A stretch of DNA of 53,557 nucleotides from positions 1-53,557 of the forward strand of contig JAAVHJ010000007.1 in the NCBI GenBank assembly GCA_014799805.1, read 5' to 3'. The DNA is from Ruminococcus sp. GTDB lineage: Bacteria > Bacillota > Clostridia > Oscillospirales > Ruminococcaceae. How positions within the stretch are numbered: the first letter of the stretch is position 1; the number at the start of each line of letters is the position of its first letter. Shown here piece after piece: positions 26,904-37,460 of the stretch. The translations under genes and the position numbers were made by a program. The notes under the pieces are model-generated. The model had not been told where the DNA came from, searched no databases, and saw nothing but the letters and a program-made list of their open reading frames with translations.

Positions 26904-27258
26904 CTTCTACTTCTACCAATGCACCTTTTGGCAAATCTTTTACAGCAACACAGCTACGAGCAGGTTTCTCTGTAATATATTTGCCATAAATTTCATTAAA
27001 TGCACCAAAATCTGAAATATCCGCTAGAAAACAAGTTGTTTTCACAACTTTAGAAAAATTACTTCCAGATGCTTCTAAAACATGTTGCAAATTCTGCATA
27101 ACTTGTTCTGTTTGTCCCTGAATCGTATCTGATTCAATATTGCCAGTTGCAGGAACAATTGCAATTTGCCCAGAAGTATATACGACACCATTTACTTTAA
27201 TTGCCTGAGAATAAGGTCCAATTGCACTTGGTGCTTGTTCTGTAAAAATTTTTTCCAT
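26884..27258 (-). CDS. ridA: RidA family enamine/imine deaminase
   Basis: 124 residues. Hydrolyses the 2-aminocrotonate/2-iminobutyrate released by threonine dehydratase, protecting PLP enzymes. Seen: IGPYSQAIKVNGVVYTSGQI, the substrate-binding Arg in PARSCVAVKDLPKGALVEVE, and C-terminal glutamate. Directly follows ilvA (12 bases), which fits the known metabolic partnership. RBS AGGAG. Confidence 0.95.
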   Translation of the reverse strand: MEKIFTEQAPSAIGPYSQAIKVNGVVYTSGQIAIVPATGNIESDTIQGQTEQVMQNLQHVLEASGSNFSKVVKTTCFLADISDFGAFNEIYGKYITEKPARSCVAVKDLPKGALVEVEVIAIAE

Positions 27259-27270
27259 AATAAATCACTC

Positions 27271-28470
27271 CTAATTTATAATTTTAAAGCCTCTATCTGT
27301 TAAAGCCTGACGAATTTGTCTGATATGCTCATGATTTCTAGTTTCCAGACCGATTCTTAAAATACAATCTGTAATATCATCCCCTTCACTAGCTCTTTCA
27401 TGATGAATAGAAGTAACATTACCGCCTAAATCAGCCAGAATTGCAGAAACATCTTTTAATTGTCCTGGTTTATCTTCCAACCGAATGACCAGAACATCAC
27501 TGCAACCTGATTTTAACTGACCTCTCTTGATAACTCTTGACAAGATAGTCACATCAATATTACCACCTGAAACCAGACAAACAACGTTTTTATGTTTAAT
27601 ATCAGGAATTTTATCAAACATGACTGCTGCCACAGAAACAGCACCTGCACCCTCAGCAATTAATTTATGCTGTTCAATCAAAGCCAAAATTGCTGAAGAA
27701 ACTTCATCATCTGTTACAGTCACAACGCCATCTACATATTTTTTAACTAACTCAAATGTATGCTCTCCTGGTTCTTTTACTTTAATACCATCTGCGATAG
27801 TACCAACTTTTTCAAGGCAAATAATTTCATCACTTTCAATTGATTGCACCATAGAGGGCGCACCGCTTGCTTGCACACCATAAACTTTAATATTAGGATT
27901 TAAATTTTTCAACGCAAAGGCAACACCTGAAATTAATCCGCCTCCGCCAACAGGTACAACAACAATATCTACATCACGAAGTTGCCGACTGATTTCAAGT
28001 CCAATTGTTCCCTGACCTGCAATGACATCTTCATCATCAAACGGATGTATAAACGTATAACCTTTTTCATCACGTAATTGCAAAGCTTTCTGATAGGCAT
28101 CATCATAAACACCAGATACCAGACAAACTTCTGCACCATAGCCCTTAGTTGCTTCTACTTTAGAAATCGGCGCACCGTCTGGCAAACAAATTAATGAATA
28201 AATTCCATTTTTAGTAGCTGCCAAAGCAACACCCTGTGCATGATTTCCAGCAGAACAGGCAATCACACCTCTTTGTTTTTCTTCCTCACTTAATTGTGAA
28301 ATTTTATAATATGCACCACGAACTTTAAACGACCCTGTAATTTGCAAATTTTCTGTCTTGAGATATACATTTGCATCAGGGCAAATTTTAGGTGCAGGAA
28401 TCATGTAAGTTTGCCGAATCACATCTTCTAGGACATAACTTGCATGATAGATTTTATCTAATGTTAGCAT
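27271..28470 (-). CDS. ilvA: Threonine ammonia-lyase (threonine dehydratase)
   Basis: 399 residues. PLP enzyme giving 2-oxobutyrate from threonine, the entry to isoleucine synthesis. Seen: PLP lysine in TGSFKVRGAYYK, ACSAGNHAQGVAL, the glycine loop VPVGGGGLISGVAF and a C-terminal ACT-like domain from about 325 (LVIRLEDKPGQLKDVSAIL... SIHHERAS). The single short ACT domain is the form often seen in catabolic-type (TdcB) or Corynebacterium-like enzymes, so the mode of isoleucine control is uncertain; the operon favours a biosynthetic role. The start overlaps the DUF815 stop by 7 bases. Confidence 0.93.
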   Translation of the reverse strand: MLTLDKIYHASYVLEDVIRQTYMIPAPKICPDANVYLKTENLQITGSFKVRGAYYKISQLSEEEKQRGVIACSAGNHAQGVALAATKNGIYSLICLPDGAPISKVEATKGYGAEVCLVSGVYDDAYQKALQLRDEKGYTFIHPFDDEDVIAGQGTIGLEISRQLRDVDIVVVPVGGGGLISGVAFALKNLNPNIKVYGVQASGAPSMVQSIESDEIICLEKVGTIADGIKVKEPGEHTFELVKKYVDGVVTVTDDEVSSAILALIEQHKLIAEGAGAVSVAAVMFDKIPDIKHKNVVCLVSGGNIDVTILSRVIKRGQLKSGCSDVLVIRLEDKPGQLKDVSAILADLGGNVTSIHHERASEGDDITDCILRIGLETRNHEHIRQIRQALTDRGFKIIN

Positions 28471-29711
28471 AAAATCTCTCCTTTTTGTTTTGCATATAAT
28501 TGCTCTACTAATTGCCGAGCAGACCTTGCAGAACGTCCGCTTTTTCTTAAAGCAAAGCGTTCTGCTTCCAGCATAAGCTTATCAGAATCTAATTCTAATT
28601 GATATTTTTCTGCAAGTTGTTTTACAATTTCTAAATATAAATTTTTATTTGGCTTGTCATACAAAATCTGAATGCCAAATCTTTCAGACAGTGAAATCGT
28701 TTCCTGAATCGTATCATTTCTATGAATTTCGTCACCGTCTCTTTGTGAGAACGTCTCACGGACAATATGTCTTCGGTTACTGGTCGCATAAATCACAGTA
28801 TTATGCAGTCTGGCAGAAATACTACCCTCAAGAACAGCTTTTAATGCACTGAAATCATCATCATTTTCTTGAAAACTCAAATCATCAATAAATAAAATAA
28901 ATTTCAACGGATTTTCGCTTAATTCTTCCAGTAATTTTGGCAACAAATGCAATTCATTCTTGCTTAACTCAATTAATCTTAAACCCTCATCAGCGAATGC
29001 ATTCGCAACAGCTTTGACCGTTGCAGATTTTCCAGTGCCTGCATCTCCATATAATAAAATATTAGACGCTTTTAATCCATTTAATAAAGCCTTTGTATTT
29101 TCAATAACTTGATTTCTTTGTGATTCATAGCCGATTAAATCCTGTAACTGCACAGAATCCGGATATTTCACGGGCTTGAGAACAAAGCCATTTTCAGCGT
29201 TGTTCTTTAATTGCATATGAAACATTTTATAAATCGCATAATCACCATAGCCATGTTTATGAACATTCGCAATCCATTCAAAATAAGCTGTTTCTAAATC
29301 AATTGATTCAGAATGCCATTTTGGAAGATAATCAACTTCTAATTCTTCTAATAATTCACTTTGGAGCATTTCAGGCGTTGTAGAAGCTACTTCTGACAAA
29401 ATCCGCAAATCATTTCTAGCTGATTCCTCTATATAAGCCGGAATCTTTAGACCTTTTGATACAAAATACACGCACGGATTTTCAAGTGGTAATATTTTAG
29501 TTTTTAAATATTCTGTCCAGTTATCCGTTTTCGCTAAATTATATAATGCATTGCAAAAATCTGCATGATATTCTTCGCAATTTTTAGGATTGTCTGCGTC
29601 TGCATATTCATCAACACAGCATACAAATTCTTGATAGACTTTATCAAGTCTAATTTTACTGAAAACAGATAACGTATTTAATTTTCTAGCTAAATCTTTT
29701 GCGTAGCTCAT
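28464..29711 (-). CDS. DUF815-type AAA+ ATPase
   Basis: 415 residues. The C-terminal half is a AAA+ ATPase of the DUF815 group: Walker A LLYGDAGTGKSATVKAV at about 218-230, Walker B KFILFIDDLSF, sensor/arginine region TVIYATSNRRHIVRE, and a late ARQLVEQL helix. The N-terminal half is helical with no recognised domain. The ATG at 29711 overlaps the leuD stop region and uses GGAAG inside leuD; its end overlaps ilvA by 7 bases. So it is tightly embedded in the branched-chain operon. Cellular role unknown; the family is widespread in Firmicutes outside this context. Confidence 0.88.
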   Translation of the reverse strand: MSYAKDLARKLNTLSVFSKIRLDKVYQEFVCCVDEYADADNPKNCEEYHADFCNALYNLAKTDNWTEYLKTKILPLENPCVYFVSKGLKIPAYIEESARNDLRILSEVASTTPEMLQSELLEELEVDYLPKWHSESIDLETAYFEWIANVHKHGYGDYAIYKMFHMQLKNNAENGFVLKPVKYPDSVQLQDLIGYESQRNQVIENTKALLNGLKASNILLYGDAGTGKSATVKAVANAFADEGLRLIELSKNELHLLPKLLEELSENPLKFILFIDDLSFQENDDDFSALKAVLEGSISARLHNTVIYATSNRRHIVRETFSQRDGDEIHRNDTIQETISLSERFGIQILYDKPNKNLYLEIVKQLAEKYQLELDSDKLMLEAERFALRKSGRSARSARQLVEQLYAKQKGEILC

Positions 29712-29712
29712 A

Positions 29713-30207
29713 TTATTGGATACTTCCATTTTTAATAGATTCTACCAAACCACCATTTTCAATAATCGTCTGAATAAATGCCGGAAATGGTTCAACTTGA
29801 TAATCTTCCCCAGTTGTTTCATTATGCAAAACGCCGTTATTTAAATCAGCATTAATAATATTACCCTCTGCAATCGCATCAGAAGCTTCTGGAGATTCTA
29901 CAATTGCAAGACCAATATTAATGGCATTGCGATAAAAAATTCTTGCAAAACTTTTCGCAATGACAAGAGAAATGCCACTTGCTTTGATTGCAATTGGTGC
30001 ATGTTCTCTGGAAGAGCCACAGCCAAAATTCCAACCAGCAACCATAATATCACCAGTTTGCACACGACTTGTAAAAGTCTTATCTAAATCTTCCATACAG
30101 TGTGAAGCAAGTTCTTTATGGTCACTTGTATTTAAATATCTTGCTGGAATAATTACATCTGTGTCAACATTATCACCATATTTAATTACTTTGCCTTTCA
30201 TTTCCAT
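29713..30207 (-). CDS. leuD: 3-isopropylmalate dehydratase small subunit
   Basis: 164 residues, the short archaeal/clostridial-type subunit (swivel domain). With LeuC isomerises 2-isopropylmalate to 3-isopropylmalate. Seen: [35 protein letters not shown] and [22 protein letters not shown] precedes the ATG, 2 bases after leuC. Confidence 0.95.
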   Translation of the reverse strand: MEMKGKVIKYGDNVDTDVIIPARYLNTSDHKELASHCMEDLDKTFTSRVQTGDIMVAGWNFGCGSSREHAPIAIKASGISLVIAKSFARIFYRNAINIGLAIVESPEASDAIAEGNIINADLNNGVLHNETTGEDYQVEPFPAFIQTIIENGGLVESIKNGSIQ

Positions 30208-30209
30208 GA

Positions 30210-31472
30210 TTACATAACCTCCTCAGGAGCTGAAATTTTTCCAGTGATAGCACTTGCAGCAGCAACTTCAGGACTAGCTAAATAAATTTCAGAATCTACA
30301 TGTCCCATTCTGCCAATGAAATTTCTGTTAGTAGTCGCAACGGCACGTTCACCCTCTGCCAGAATGCCCATATAGCCACCCAAACAAGGGCCACAAGTTG
30401 GTGTAGAAATAACTGCACCACATTCAATAAATGTCTTTAAATAGCCTGCTTCCATAGCTTCCAGATAAATTTTCTGTGTTGCTGGAATCACAATGCAACG
30501 TACATTTTTAGCAACTTTTTTACCTTGCATAATTTCAGCTGCAACTTTTAAATCTTGTAATCTGCCGTTCGTACAAGAGCCTATTACAACTTGCTGAATT
30601 GGAATTTCATCAATTTCATCTACAGTATGCGTATTTTCTGGCAAATGCGGGAATGAAACAGTATGTTTAATTTCAGATAAATTAATTTCATAAACCTGTT
30701 CATAAACAGCATCTTCATCTGCTTCATAAACAACAGGTTCTCTATTGGAATGCTCTTTAACATAAGCTTTTGTAATCTCATCAACAGCAAAAATGCCATT
30801 TTTTGCACCAGCTTCAATTGCCATATTTGCCATACAAAGCCTATCTGCCATAGACAAACTTGCTAATCCATCGCCAACAAATTCCATAGATTTATATAAT
30901 GCACCATCAACACCAATTTTGCCGATAATATGCAAAATAACATCTTTCCCAGAAATATATTGATTTAATTTTCCAGTTAAAATAAATTTAATTGCAGACG
31001 GAACTTTAAACCATGCTTTGCCAATTGCCATACCACAAGCCATATCTGTTGAGCCAACGCCAGTAGAAAATGCACCCAATGCCCCATAAGTACAAGTATG
31101 AGAATCTGCACCAATCACAGCATCACCAGAAACAACAAGACCTTTTTCAGGCAATAATGCATGTTCAATGCCCATTTGTCCGACATCATAAAAATTTGTA
31201 ATTTCCTGATTACCGCAAAAATCACGACACATCATGCACTGTTGAGCAGCCTTAATATCTTTATTTGGTGCAAAGTGATCCATTACCATAGTTACTTTTT
31301 CTTTATCAAAAACAGTCTCTTTGCCCATATTCTGAAACGCTTTAATCGCAACAGGCGAAGTAATATCATTGCCAAGTACTAAATCTAAATTTACTAAAAT
31401 TAACTGTCCTGCTTCTACAGAAGATAATCCAGCATGTTGGGCCAGAATTTTCTGTGTCATCGTCATACCCAT
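30210..31472 (-). CDS. leuC: 3-isopropylmalate dehydratase large subunit
   Basis: 420 residues, [4Fe-4S] aconitase-type subunit. Seen: [21 protein letters not shown] with the first cluster Cys nearby, [13 protein letters not shown], and [19 protein letters not shown] with the other two cluster cysteines. The ATG at 31472 follows AAAGGA by 9 bases. Starts 18 bases after ilvD. The leucine pathway also needs leuA and leuB, which are not in this window. Confidence 0.96.
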   Translation of the reverse strand: MGMTMTQKILAQHAGLSSVEAGQLILVNLDLVLGNDITSPVAIKAFQNMGKETVFDKEKVTMVMDHFAPNKDIKAAQQCMMCRDFCGNQEITNFYDVGQMGIEHALLPEKGLVVSGDAVIGADSHTCTYGALGAFSTGVGSTDMACGMAIGKAWFKVPSAIKFILTGKLNQYISGKDVILHIIGKIGVDGALYKSMEFVGDGLASLSMADRLCMANMAIEAGAKNGIFAVDEITKAYVKEHSNREPVVYEADEDAVYEQVYEINLSEIKHTVSFPHLPENTHTVDEIDEIPIQQVVIGSCTNGRLQDLKVAAEIMQGKKVAKNVRCIVIPATQKIYLEAMEAGYLKTFIECGAVISTPTCGPCLGGYMGILAEGERAVATTNRNFIGRMGHVDSEIYLASPEVAAASAITGKISAPEEVM

Positions 31473-31490
31473 GTTTATCAATCCTTTCTA

Positions 31491-33152
31491 TTAATCATTC
31501 ATAATGGCACCTTTATCAGCAGAAGAAACTAATTTTGCATAGCGTTTCAAATAGCCTGTAATATTATTTTTAATTTTAATATCTGTACAGGCTTTACGTT
31601 TTTCAATTTCTTCATCCGATACAAGCAATTGAATACGATAATTTGGAATATCAATTGAAATTTTATCTCCGTCTTGTACATAAGCAATTAAACCGCCACG
31701 CACAGCTTCAGGCGAAATATGTCCAATTGCAGCACCTCTGGTTGCACCAGAAAATCTACCGTCTGTGATTAAAGCAACTTCTTTATCAAGACCCATGCCA
31801 GCAATTGCAGACGTTGGGGAAAGCATTTCACGCATACCAGGACCACCAGAAGGACCTTCATAACGAATGACAACGACATCACCAGAAACAATTTTCCCTG
31901 CATAAATAGCGGAAATTGCTTCTTCTTCACTATCAAATACTTTTGCAGTTCCCTCATGAGTAAGCATTTCAGGTGCAACAGCACTACGTTTTACAACACA
32001 ACCATCAGGTGCAAGATTTCCACGTAATACAGCAATACCACCTGTTTCACTATATGGATTTTCTATAGGTCTAATTACTTCAGGATTGCGATTGATACAA
32101 CCTTGAATATTTTCGCCAAGTGTTTTGCCAGTAACCGTCATAACATCTGTATGAATTAAATTTTTCTTAGCCAATTCATTCAGGACAGCATAAACACCGC
32201 CTGCTTCGTCTAATTGCTCCATATAAGTATGCCCAGCAGGTGCTAAATGACATAAATTAGGTGTTTTTGCACTAATCTGATTTGCAATATCTAAATTAAT
32301 TTCTACATTGCATTCATGGGCAATTGCTGGCAAATGCAACATACTATTTGTAGAACAACCTAAAGCCATATCTGCTGTCAAAGCATTTTGAAAAGCTTTT
32401 TCTGTCATAATATCACGAGGACGAATATTTTTTCGATATAATTCCATCACTTGCATACCAGCATGTTTTGCTAACTCAATTCTCTTAGAATATACTGCTG
32501 GAATTGTTCCGTTGCCTTGTAAGCCCATGCCTAATACTTCCGTCAGGCAATTATGAGAATTTGCCGTATACATACCTGAACAGCTTCCACATGTCGGACA
32601 TGCATTTAATTCATAATCGCATAATTTTTCTTCGTCAATTTTACCTGCCTTATAAGACCCGACCGCTTCAAACATACTAGATAAACTTGTTCTTTTGCCA
32701 TCAACATGACCAGCAAGCATAGGTCCGCCACTGACAAAAATAGTCGGAACATTTACTCTTGCGGCTGCCATTAATAACCCAGGGACATTTTTGTCACAAT
32801 TTGGAATCATAACCAATGCATCAAAAGCATGTGCCAAAGCCATTGCTTCTGTAGAATCTGCAATTAAATCTCTTGTGACAAGAGAATATTTCATACCCTT
32901 ATGACCCATAGCAATGCCATCACAGACTGCAATTGCAGGGAATACAATTGGTGTACCGCCTGCCATAGCAACACCTAATTTGACAGCTTCTGTAATTTTA
33001 TCAAGATTCATATGACCAGGGACAATTTCATTATAAGAACTAACAATTCCCACAAGTGGACGTTCCATTTCTTCTTTTGTCAATCCTAGTGCATGCAATA
33101 AAGAACGCTGTGGTGCACAATGTGCACCTGAAACACTTGTATCAAATACCAT
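31491..33152 (-). CDS. ilvD: Dihydroxy-acid dehydratase
   Basis: 553 residues. Iron-sulfur dehydratase making 2-keto acids for valine, isoleucine and leucine. Seen: [20 protein letters not shown], cluster cysteines in [14 protein letters not shown] and [38 protein letters not shown] and [16 protein letters not shown]. Start ATG has GAGG upstream; the N-terminus ([20 protein letters not shown]) is somewhat short but keeps the usual PxRSLL. Confidence 0.96.
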   Translation of the reverse strand: MVFDTSVSGAHCAPQRSLLHALGLTKEEMERPLVGIVSSYNEIVPGHMNLDKITEAVKLGVAMAGGTPIVFPAIAVCDGIAMGHKGMKYSLVTRDLIADSTEAMALAHAFDALVMIPNCDKNVPGLLMAAARVNVPTIFVSGGPMLAGHVDGKRTSLSSMFEAVGSYKAGKIDEEKLCDYELNACPTCGSCSGMYTANSHNCLTEVLGMGLQGNGTIPAVYSKRIELAKHAGMQVMELYRKNIRPRDIMTEKAFQNALTADMALGCSTNSMLHLPAIAHECNVEINLDIANQISAKTPNLCHLAPAGHTYMEQLDEAGGVYAVLNELAKKNLIHTDVMTVTGKTLGENIQGCINRNPEVIRPIENPYSETGGIAVLRGNLAPDGCVVKRSAVAPEMLTHEGTAKVFDSEEEAISAIYAGKIVSGDVVVIRYEGPSGGPGMREMLSPTSAIAGMGLDKEVALITDGRFSGATRGAAIGHISPEAVRGGLIAYVQDGDKISIDIPNYRIQLLVSDEEIEKRKACTDIKIKNNITGYLKRYAKLVSSADKGAIMND

Positions 33153-33194
33153 ATTATTACCTCATTTTATATTTATCAGCATTTATATATAGCA

Positions 33195-33222
33195 AGATAA
33201 TCCCGAAAATTCGGGATTATCT
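33195..33222. repeat. Perfect palindrome between ilvC and ilvD
   Basis: 13-base perfect arms AGATAATCCCGAA / TTCGGGATTATCT with only 2 bases between. It has no T run in the direction of transcription. It may form a cruciform/stem that processes or partly terminates the transcript, or be a protein-binding site. Confidence 0.6.
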
Positions 33223-33252
33223 CACGACAAAAACAACTAAAAATTAAAATAA

Positions 33253-34296
<1,044 letters not shown>

Positions 34297-34359
34297 TTAA
34301 AAAATTAAAATATATTCGCTGTGTGTACCACGGCTTAATATCTCACATCAAACAAACTT

Positions 34360-34388
34360 ATTATAGCACAGTCTCTAATATTTGTCAA
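34360..34388 (-). promoter_or_regulatory. ilvC promoter
   Basis: Minus strand TTGACA (34383-34388), 17 bases ending in TGC, TATAAT (34360-34365). The leader of about 75 bases is too short for a T-box. Confidence 0.8.
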
Positions 34389-34456
34389 GCCATATGTAAA
34401 AAAATATCCATTTTTTCTTTGCTGAAACTTTGCCCAACGAAATGAAATTTATATAA

Positions 34457-35047
34457 TTACACCATTATTTTTTCATTTGCATGTGCATAGAAAATTATTT
34501 TTGGATTACAACTCATAACAAGTTTCCAATCATCTTCAAGCTTTGTATTTTTCTCGTAAGCATCAAGATAGTCTATTGGCTCTAAATCTCCAACAAAACA
34601 AAAGCCATTATCTAAAATCACAGATATACTGTCCTTGCTATGACTTGGAGTAGATAATATCTCACCCTGTATTCCCATGCTGTGAAGAAAAGCTCTACTT
34701 TCTTCACATTTAACCAAAAAAGCTTTTTTCTCATTGATAGGTGTATATTTTATATTATCCTTGTTAAATATCTCATCAGAAAAATGGACATATTCAATTT
34801 GGGTATCTATCAGCAAAAGATTTATCCCAAATTCCATAAGCTCACTAATAAGTCCTATATGGTCTGGGTGATAATGTGTTGCTAAAACATAAGTGATATC
34901 ACTTAGTTTAATACGATTCTTTTTTAGTTGTTTGTAAAACAAGGGCAATGTACCTGCATAATCAGTATCAATCAGTAAATTTCCGCTTGTTCCACGAATG
35001 AAAAAAGTATTCGTATTACCATATTTCAATTTACTTATCAAACACAC
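34457..35047 (-). CDS. MBL-fold metal-dependent hydrolase
   Basis: 196 residues of the metallo-beta-lactamase superfamily. Metal motifs: THYHPDHIGL at about 57-66, the His in STPSHSKDS, the Asp in FVGDLEP, and a final HAN near the C-terminus. Substrate unknown; the group includes glyoxalase II-like and lactonase-like enzymes. The start is a GTG at 35047 with GAGG only 4 bases away; a TTG two codons later is better spaced and equally possible. It stands 31 bases after ilvN, with no promoter of its own, and separates ilvBN from ilvC. Confidence 0.8.
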   Translation of the reverse strand: MCLISKLKYGNTNTFFIRGTSGNLLIDTDYAGTLPLFYKQLKKNRIKLSDITYVLATHYHPDHIGLISELMEFGINLLLIDTQIEYVHFSDEIFNKDNIKYTPINEKKAFLVKCEESRAFLHSMGIQGEILSTPSHSKDSISVILDNGFCFVGDLEPIDYLDAYEKNTKLEDDWKLVMSCNPKIIFYAHANEKIMV

Positions 35048-35078
35048 TGCACCTCTTAACTGCTACTTATGTGAATTT

Positions 35079-35585
35079 TTAAAGACTTGTTTCGCTATTT
35101 AAATAACTGCAACCTCTTTCAATTGCCACAACACCAGTACGACACATTTCTAAAATGCCTAACGGCTCTACTAAAGCAATAAAAGCTTCAATTTTAGAAG
35201 TTTCGCCTGTAATTTCCACACAAAGTGTATTCGGCGAAAAATCGACAATTTTAGAACGAAAAATATCAACTGCTGATAAAATTTCCTGTCTTGTATCAGG
35301 TTTATTTCTTAATTTAATCAACGCAAGTTCACGATAAACGCTTTTTTCACGTTCCATGACTTTAACTTCCTTGACATTGTAAAGCTTTTTCAATTGCTTG
35401 ATAATCTGATGACAGATATTATCATCACCTGTTAATGAAATCGTAATTCTGGAATAATCATGATTTTCTGTTTCACTAACAGTTAAGCTATCAATATTAA
35501 AGCCTCTACGATTAAACATACTAGCAACTCTTGTTAAAATACCAGGTTGATTTTCTACCAGAATTGCAATAACAAAGCGTTCCAT
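35079..35585 (-). CDS. ilvN: Acetolactate synthase small (regulatory) subunit
   Basis: 168 residues, ACT-domain regulator that confers valine feedback on IlvB. N-terminal ACT: RFVIAILVENQPGILTRVAS followed by MFNRRGFNIDSLTVSETE; C-terminal domain ends ILEMCRTGVVAIERG. Its ATG overlaps the ilvB stop by one base (TAATG), a coupling typical for this pair. Confidence 0.96.
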   Translation of the reverse strand: MERFVIAILVENQPGILTRVASMFNRRGFNIDSLTVSETENHDYSRITISLTGDDNICHQIIKQLKKLYNVKEVKVMEREKSVYRELALIKLRNKPDTRQEILSAVDIFRSKIVDFSPNTLCVEITGETSKIEAFIALVEPLGILEMCRTGVVAIERGCSYLNSETSL

Positions 35586-37270
35586 TATGATATATCATTC
35601 CTTTCTGTGATAATATCTTCAATACAGCCACCAGGGGGGAGCATTGGTAATACAAATTCATCTTGATAAATTCTAACATCAATTAATACTGGTGCATTTT
35701 CAGCAAATGCTTGTTCAATTACAGCTGGCATATCTGCTAATTCAGTAATTCGATAGCCTTTCATACCAAATGCTTCTGCAAGTTTTACAAAATCTGTTTT
35801 TCTGCAATGCAAATCTGTATTAGAATAATGCTTGTCAAAAAACAGAGTCTGCCATTGACGAACCATGCCTAAAACTTGATTATTCATGATAACAATCACA
35901 ACAGGAATATTTTCAGCTGTTACAGTGGCAAGTTCATTTAAATTCATGCCAAAACTGCCATCACCTGTAAATAAAACAGTTTTTTTGCCAGTTGCTTTCG
36001 CTGAACCAATTGCCGCACCAAGACCAAAGCCCATTGTTCCTAAACCGCCACTTGATATAAATGTTCTGGAATTCTGGAACGGATAAAACTGTGCAACCCA
36101 CATTTGATGTTGTCCAACGTCTGTAACAATTGGTGTATCAGAATTTGCATGTTTTGCAACTTCTTGAATTAATGCATATGGTGTAATTCTATCTGTTGCA
36201 GTCACACGTTCAAATTGTTCAGATTCTAAAGCTTTTAATTCAGCAATTCTTGCATTCCAATCTGGGTGTTGTTTTTCTGGAATTAAATTCAATAAACGCT
36301 GTAATGCATTTTTAATATCACATTCCATACCCAGAACAACACTGACATTTTTATTTAATTCCGCACCGTCTGCATCAATATGAATAATTTTAGCTCTACG
36401 GGCATATTTTGCAACGTTTCCAGTTGCACGGTCACTGAATCTAGCACCAATTGTAATAATTAAATCTGCTTCGTCCTGTGCAACACTGGAAGCATAATGT
36501 CCATGCATGCCCTCCATGCCCAAATATCTTGGGTGACTCACTGGTACAGCAGACAAGCCCATCATAGTACAACCAATTGGAGCGTCAATTTTATCAGCTA
36601 AGGCACAAAGTTCTTCACTGACATTTGCCGTAACAGCTCCACCACCAAAATAAATATATGGCTTTTCTGCTTCTGCAATCATTTTAACAGCAATTGCAAG
36701 TTTCTCATCTTTGACTAATTTTTGTGATTTTTTTTCTACAACTGGACATGCAGTATATTCAAATTTTGCAATTTGGACATCTTTTGGAATATCTACCAAA
36801 ACAGGACCAGGACGACCAGATTTTGCAATTGCAAATGCTTCCCGAATCGTGTCAGCCAGTTTATCAACAGATTTTACTAAAAAATTATGCTTTGTAATTG
36901 GCAAAGTCACACCTGTAATATCGACTTCTTGAAAACTATCTCTGCCAATTAAACTATTTGGCACGTTACCAGTAATTGCGACAACTGGAATAGAGTCTAA
37001 ATAAGCTGTTGCAAGACCAGTTACTAAATTTGTTGCACCTGGCCCTGAAGTAGCAATAACAACGCCTACTTCTCCGCTTGCTCTTGCATAGCCGTCAGCG
37101 GCATGTGATGCACCTTGTTCATGTGCTGTCAAAATATGTTCAATACGGTCACGATATTCATATAATGCATCATACAAATTAATAACTTGTCCGCCAGGGT
37201 AGCCGAATACAGTCTTTGTACCCTGTTCAATCAATGTTTCTACAACGATTTCTGCGCCTGATAATATCAT
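35585..37270 (-). CDS. ilvB: Acetolactate synthase large (catalytic) subunit
   Basis: 561 residues. ThDP enzyme, first common step for valine/leucine and isoleucine. Seen: VFGYPGGQVINLYDAL with the catalytic Glu in HEQGASHAADGYARASG, SGPGATNLVTGLATAYLDS, and the ThDP motif GDGSFGMNLNELATVTAENI then NNQVLGMVRQWQ. The ATG at 37270 is chosen because AAAGGA lies 9 bases upstream; an in-frame ATG 9 bases earlier directly abuts that box. Confidence 0.97.
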   Translation of the reverse strand: MILSGAEIVVETLIEQGTKTVFGYPGGQVINLYDALYEYRDRIEHILTAHEQGASHAADGYARASGEVGVVIATSGPGATNLVTGLATAYLDSIPVVAITGNVPNSLIGRDSFQEVDITGVTLPITKHNFLVKSVDKLADTIREAFAIAKSGRPGPVLVDIPKDVQIAKFEYTACPVVEKKSQKLVKDEKLAIAVKMIAEAEKPYIYFGGGAVTANVSEELCALADKIDAPIGCTMMGLSAVPVSHPRYLGMEGMHGHYASSVAQDEADLIITIGARFSDRATGNVAKYARRAKIIHIDADGAELNKNVSVVLGMECDIKNALQRLLNLIPEKQHPDWNARIAELKALESEQFERVTATDRITPYALIQEVAKHANSDTPIVTDVGQHQMWVAQFYPFQNSRTFISSGGLGTMGFGLGAAIGSAKATGKKTVLFTGDGSFGMNLNELATVTAENIPVVIVIMNNQVLGMVRQWQTLFFDKHYSNTDLHCRKTDFVKLAEAFGMKGYRITELADMPAVIEQAFAENAPVLIDVRIYQDEFVLPMLPPGGCIEDIITERNDIS

Positions 37271-37339
37271 GCTTTTCATTCCTTTCTGTTTTTGAATCGA
37301 AAGCCTACGCAATCTTATCAAAAATGGTTCTTATTTTTT

Positions 37340-37368
37340 ATTATAGCACGTTTGGAATAGCAAGTCAA
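37340..37368 (-). promoter_or_regulatory. ilvBN promoter
   Basis: Minus strand TTGACT (37363-37368), 17 bases ending in TGC, TATAAT (37340-37345). A leader of about 65 bases follows, with no T-box or attenuator hairpin visible. Confidence 0.75.
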
Positions 37369-37428
37369 GCAAATATTTTAATTTTTCGATTCTGCACAAG
37401 TTTTAACATAACGATTTGTCAAAATAAC

Positions 37429-37460
37429 AAAAAGCCTGACGAATCACATCAGGCTTTTTT
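37429..37460 (-). terminator. Terminator of the YtrA-type cassette
   Basis: AAAAAGCCTGA / TCAGGCTTTTT, 11-base arms with a 9-base loop. The TGA stop of the CPBP gene lies within the stem. It shields ilvBN from read-through. Confidence 0.85.

Noticed and set aside
27527..27883. 118-residue plus-strand open frame inside ilvA
   Set aside because: Antisense shadow with Thr/Ser/Pro-rich composition typical of such artefacts.
33166..33195. Promoter for ilvD (TTGCTA-18-TATAAA) beside the palindrome
   Set aside because: The -10 would lie within a few bases of the ilvD ribosome binding site, leaving no room for a leader that includes it.
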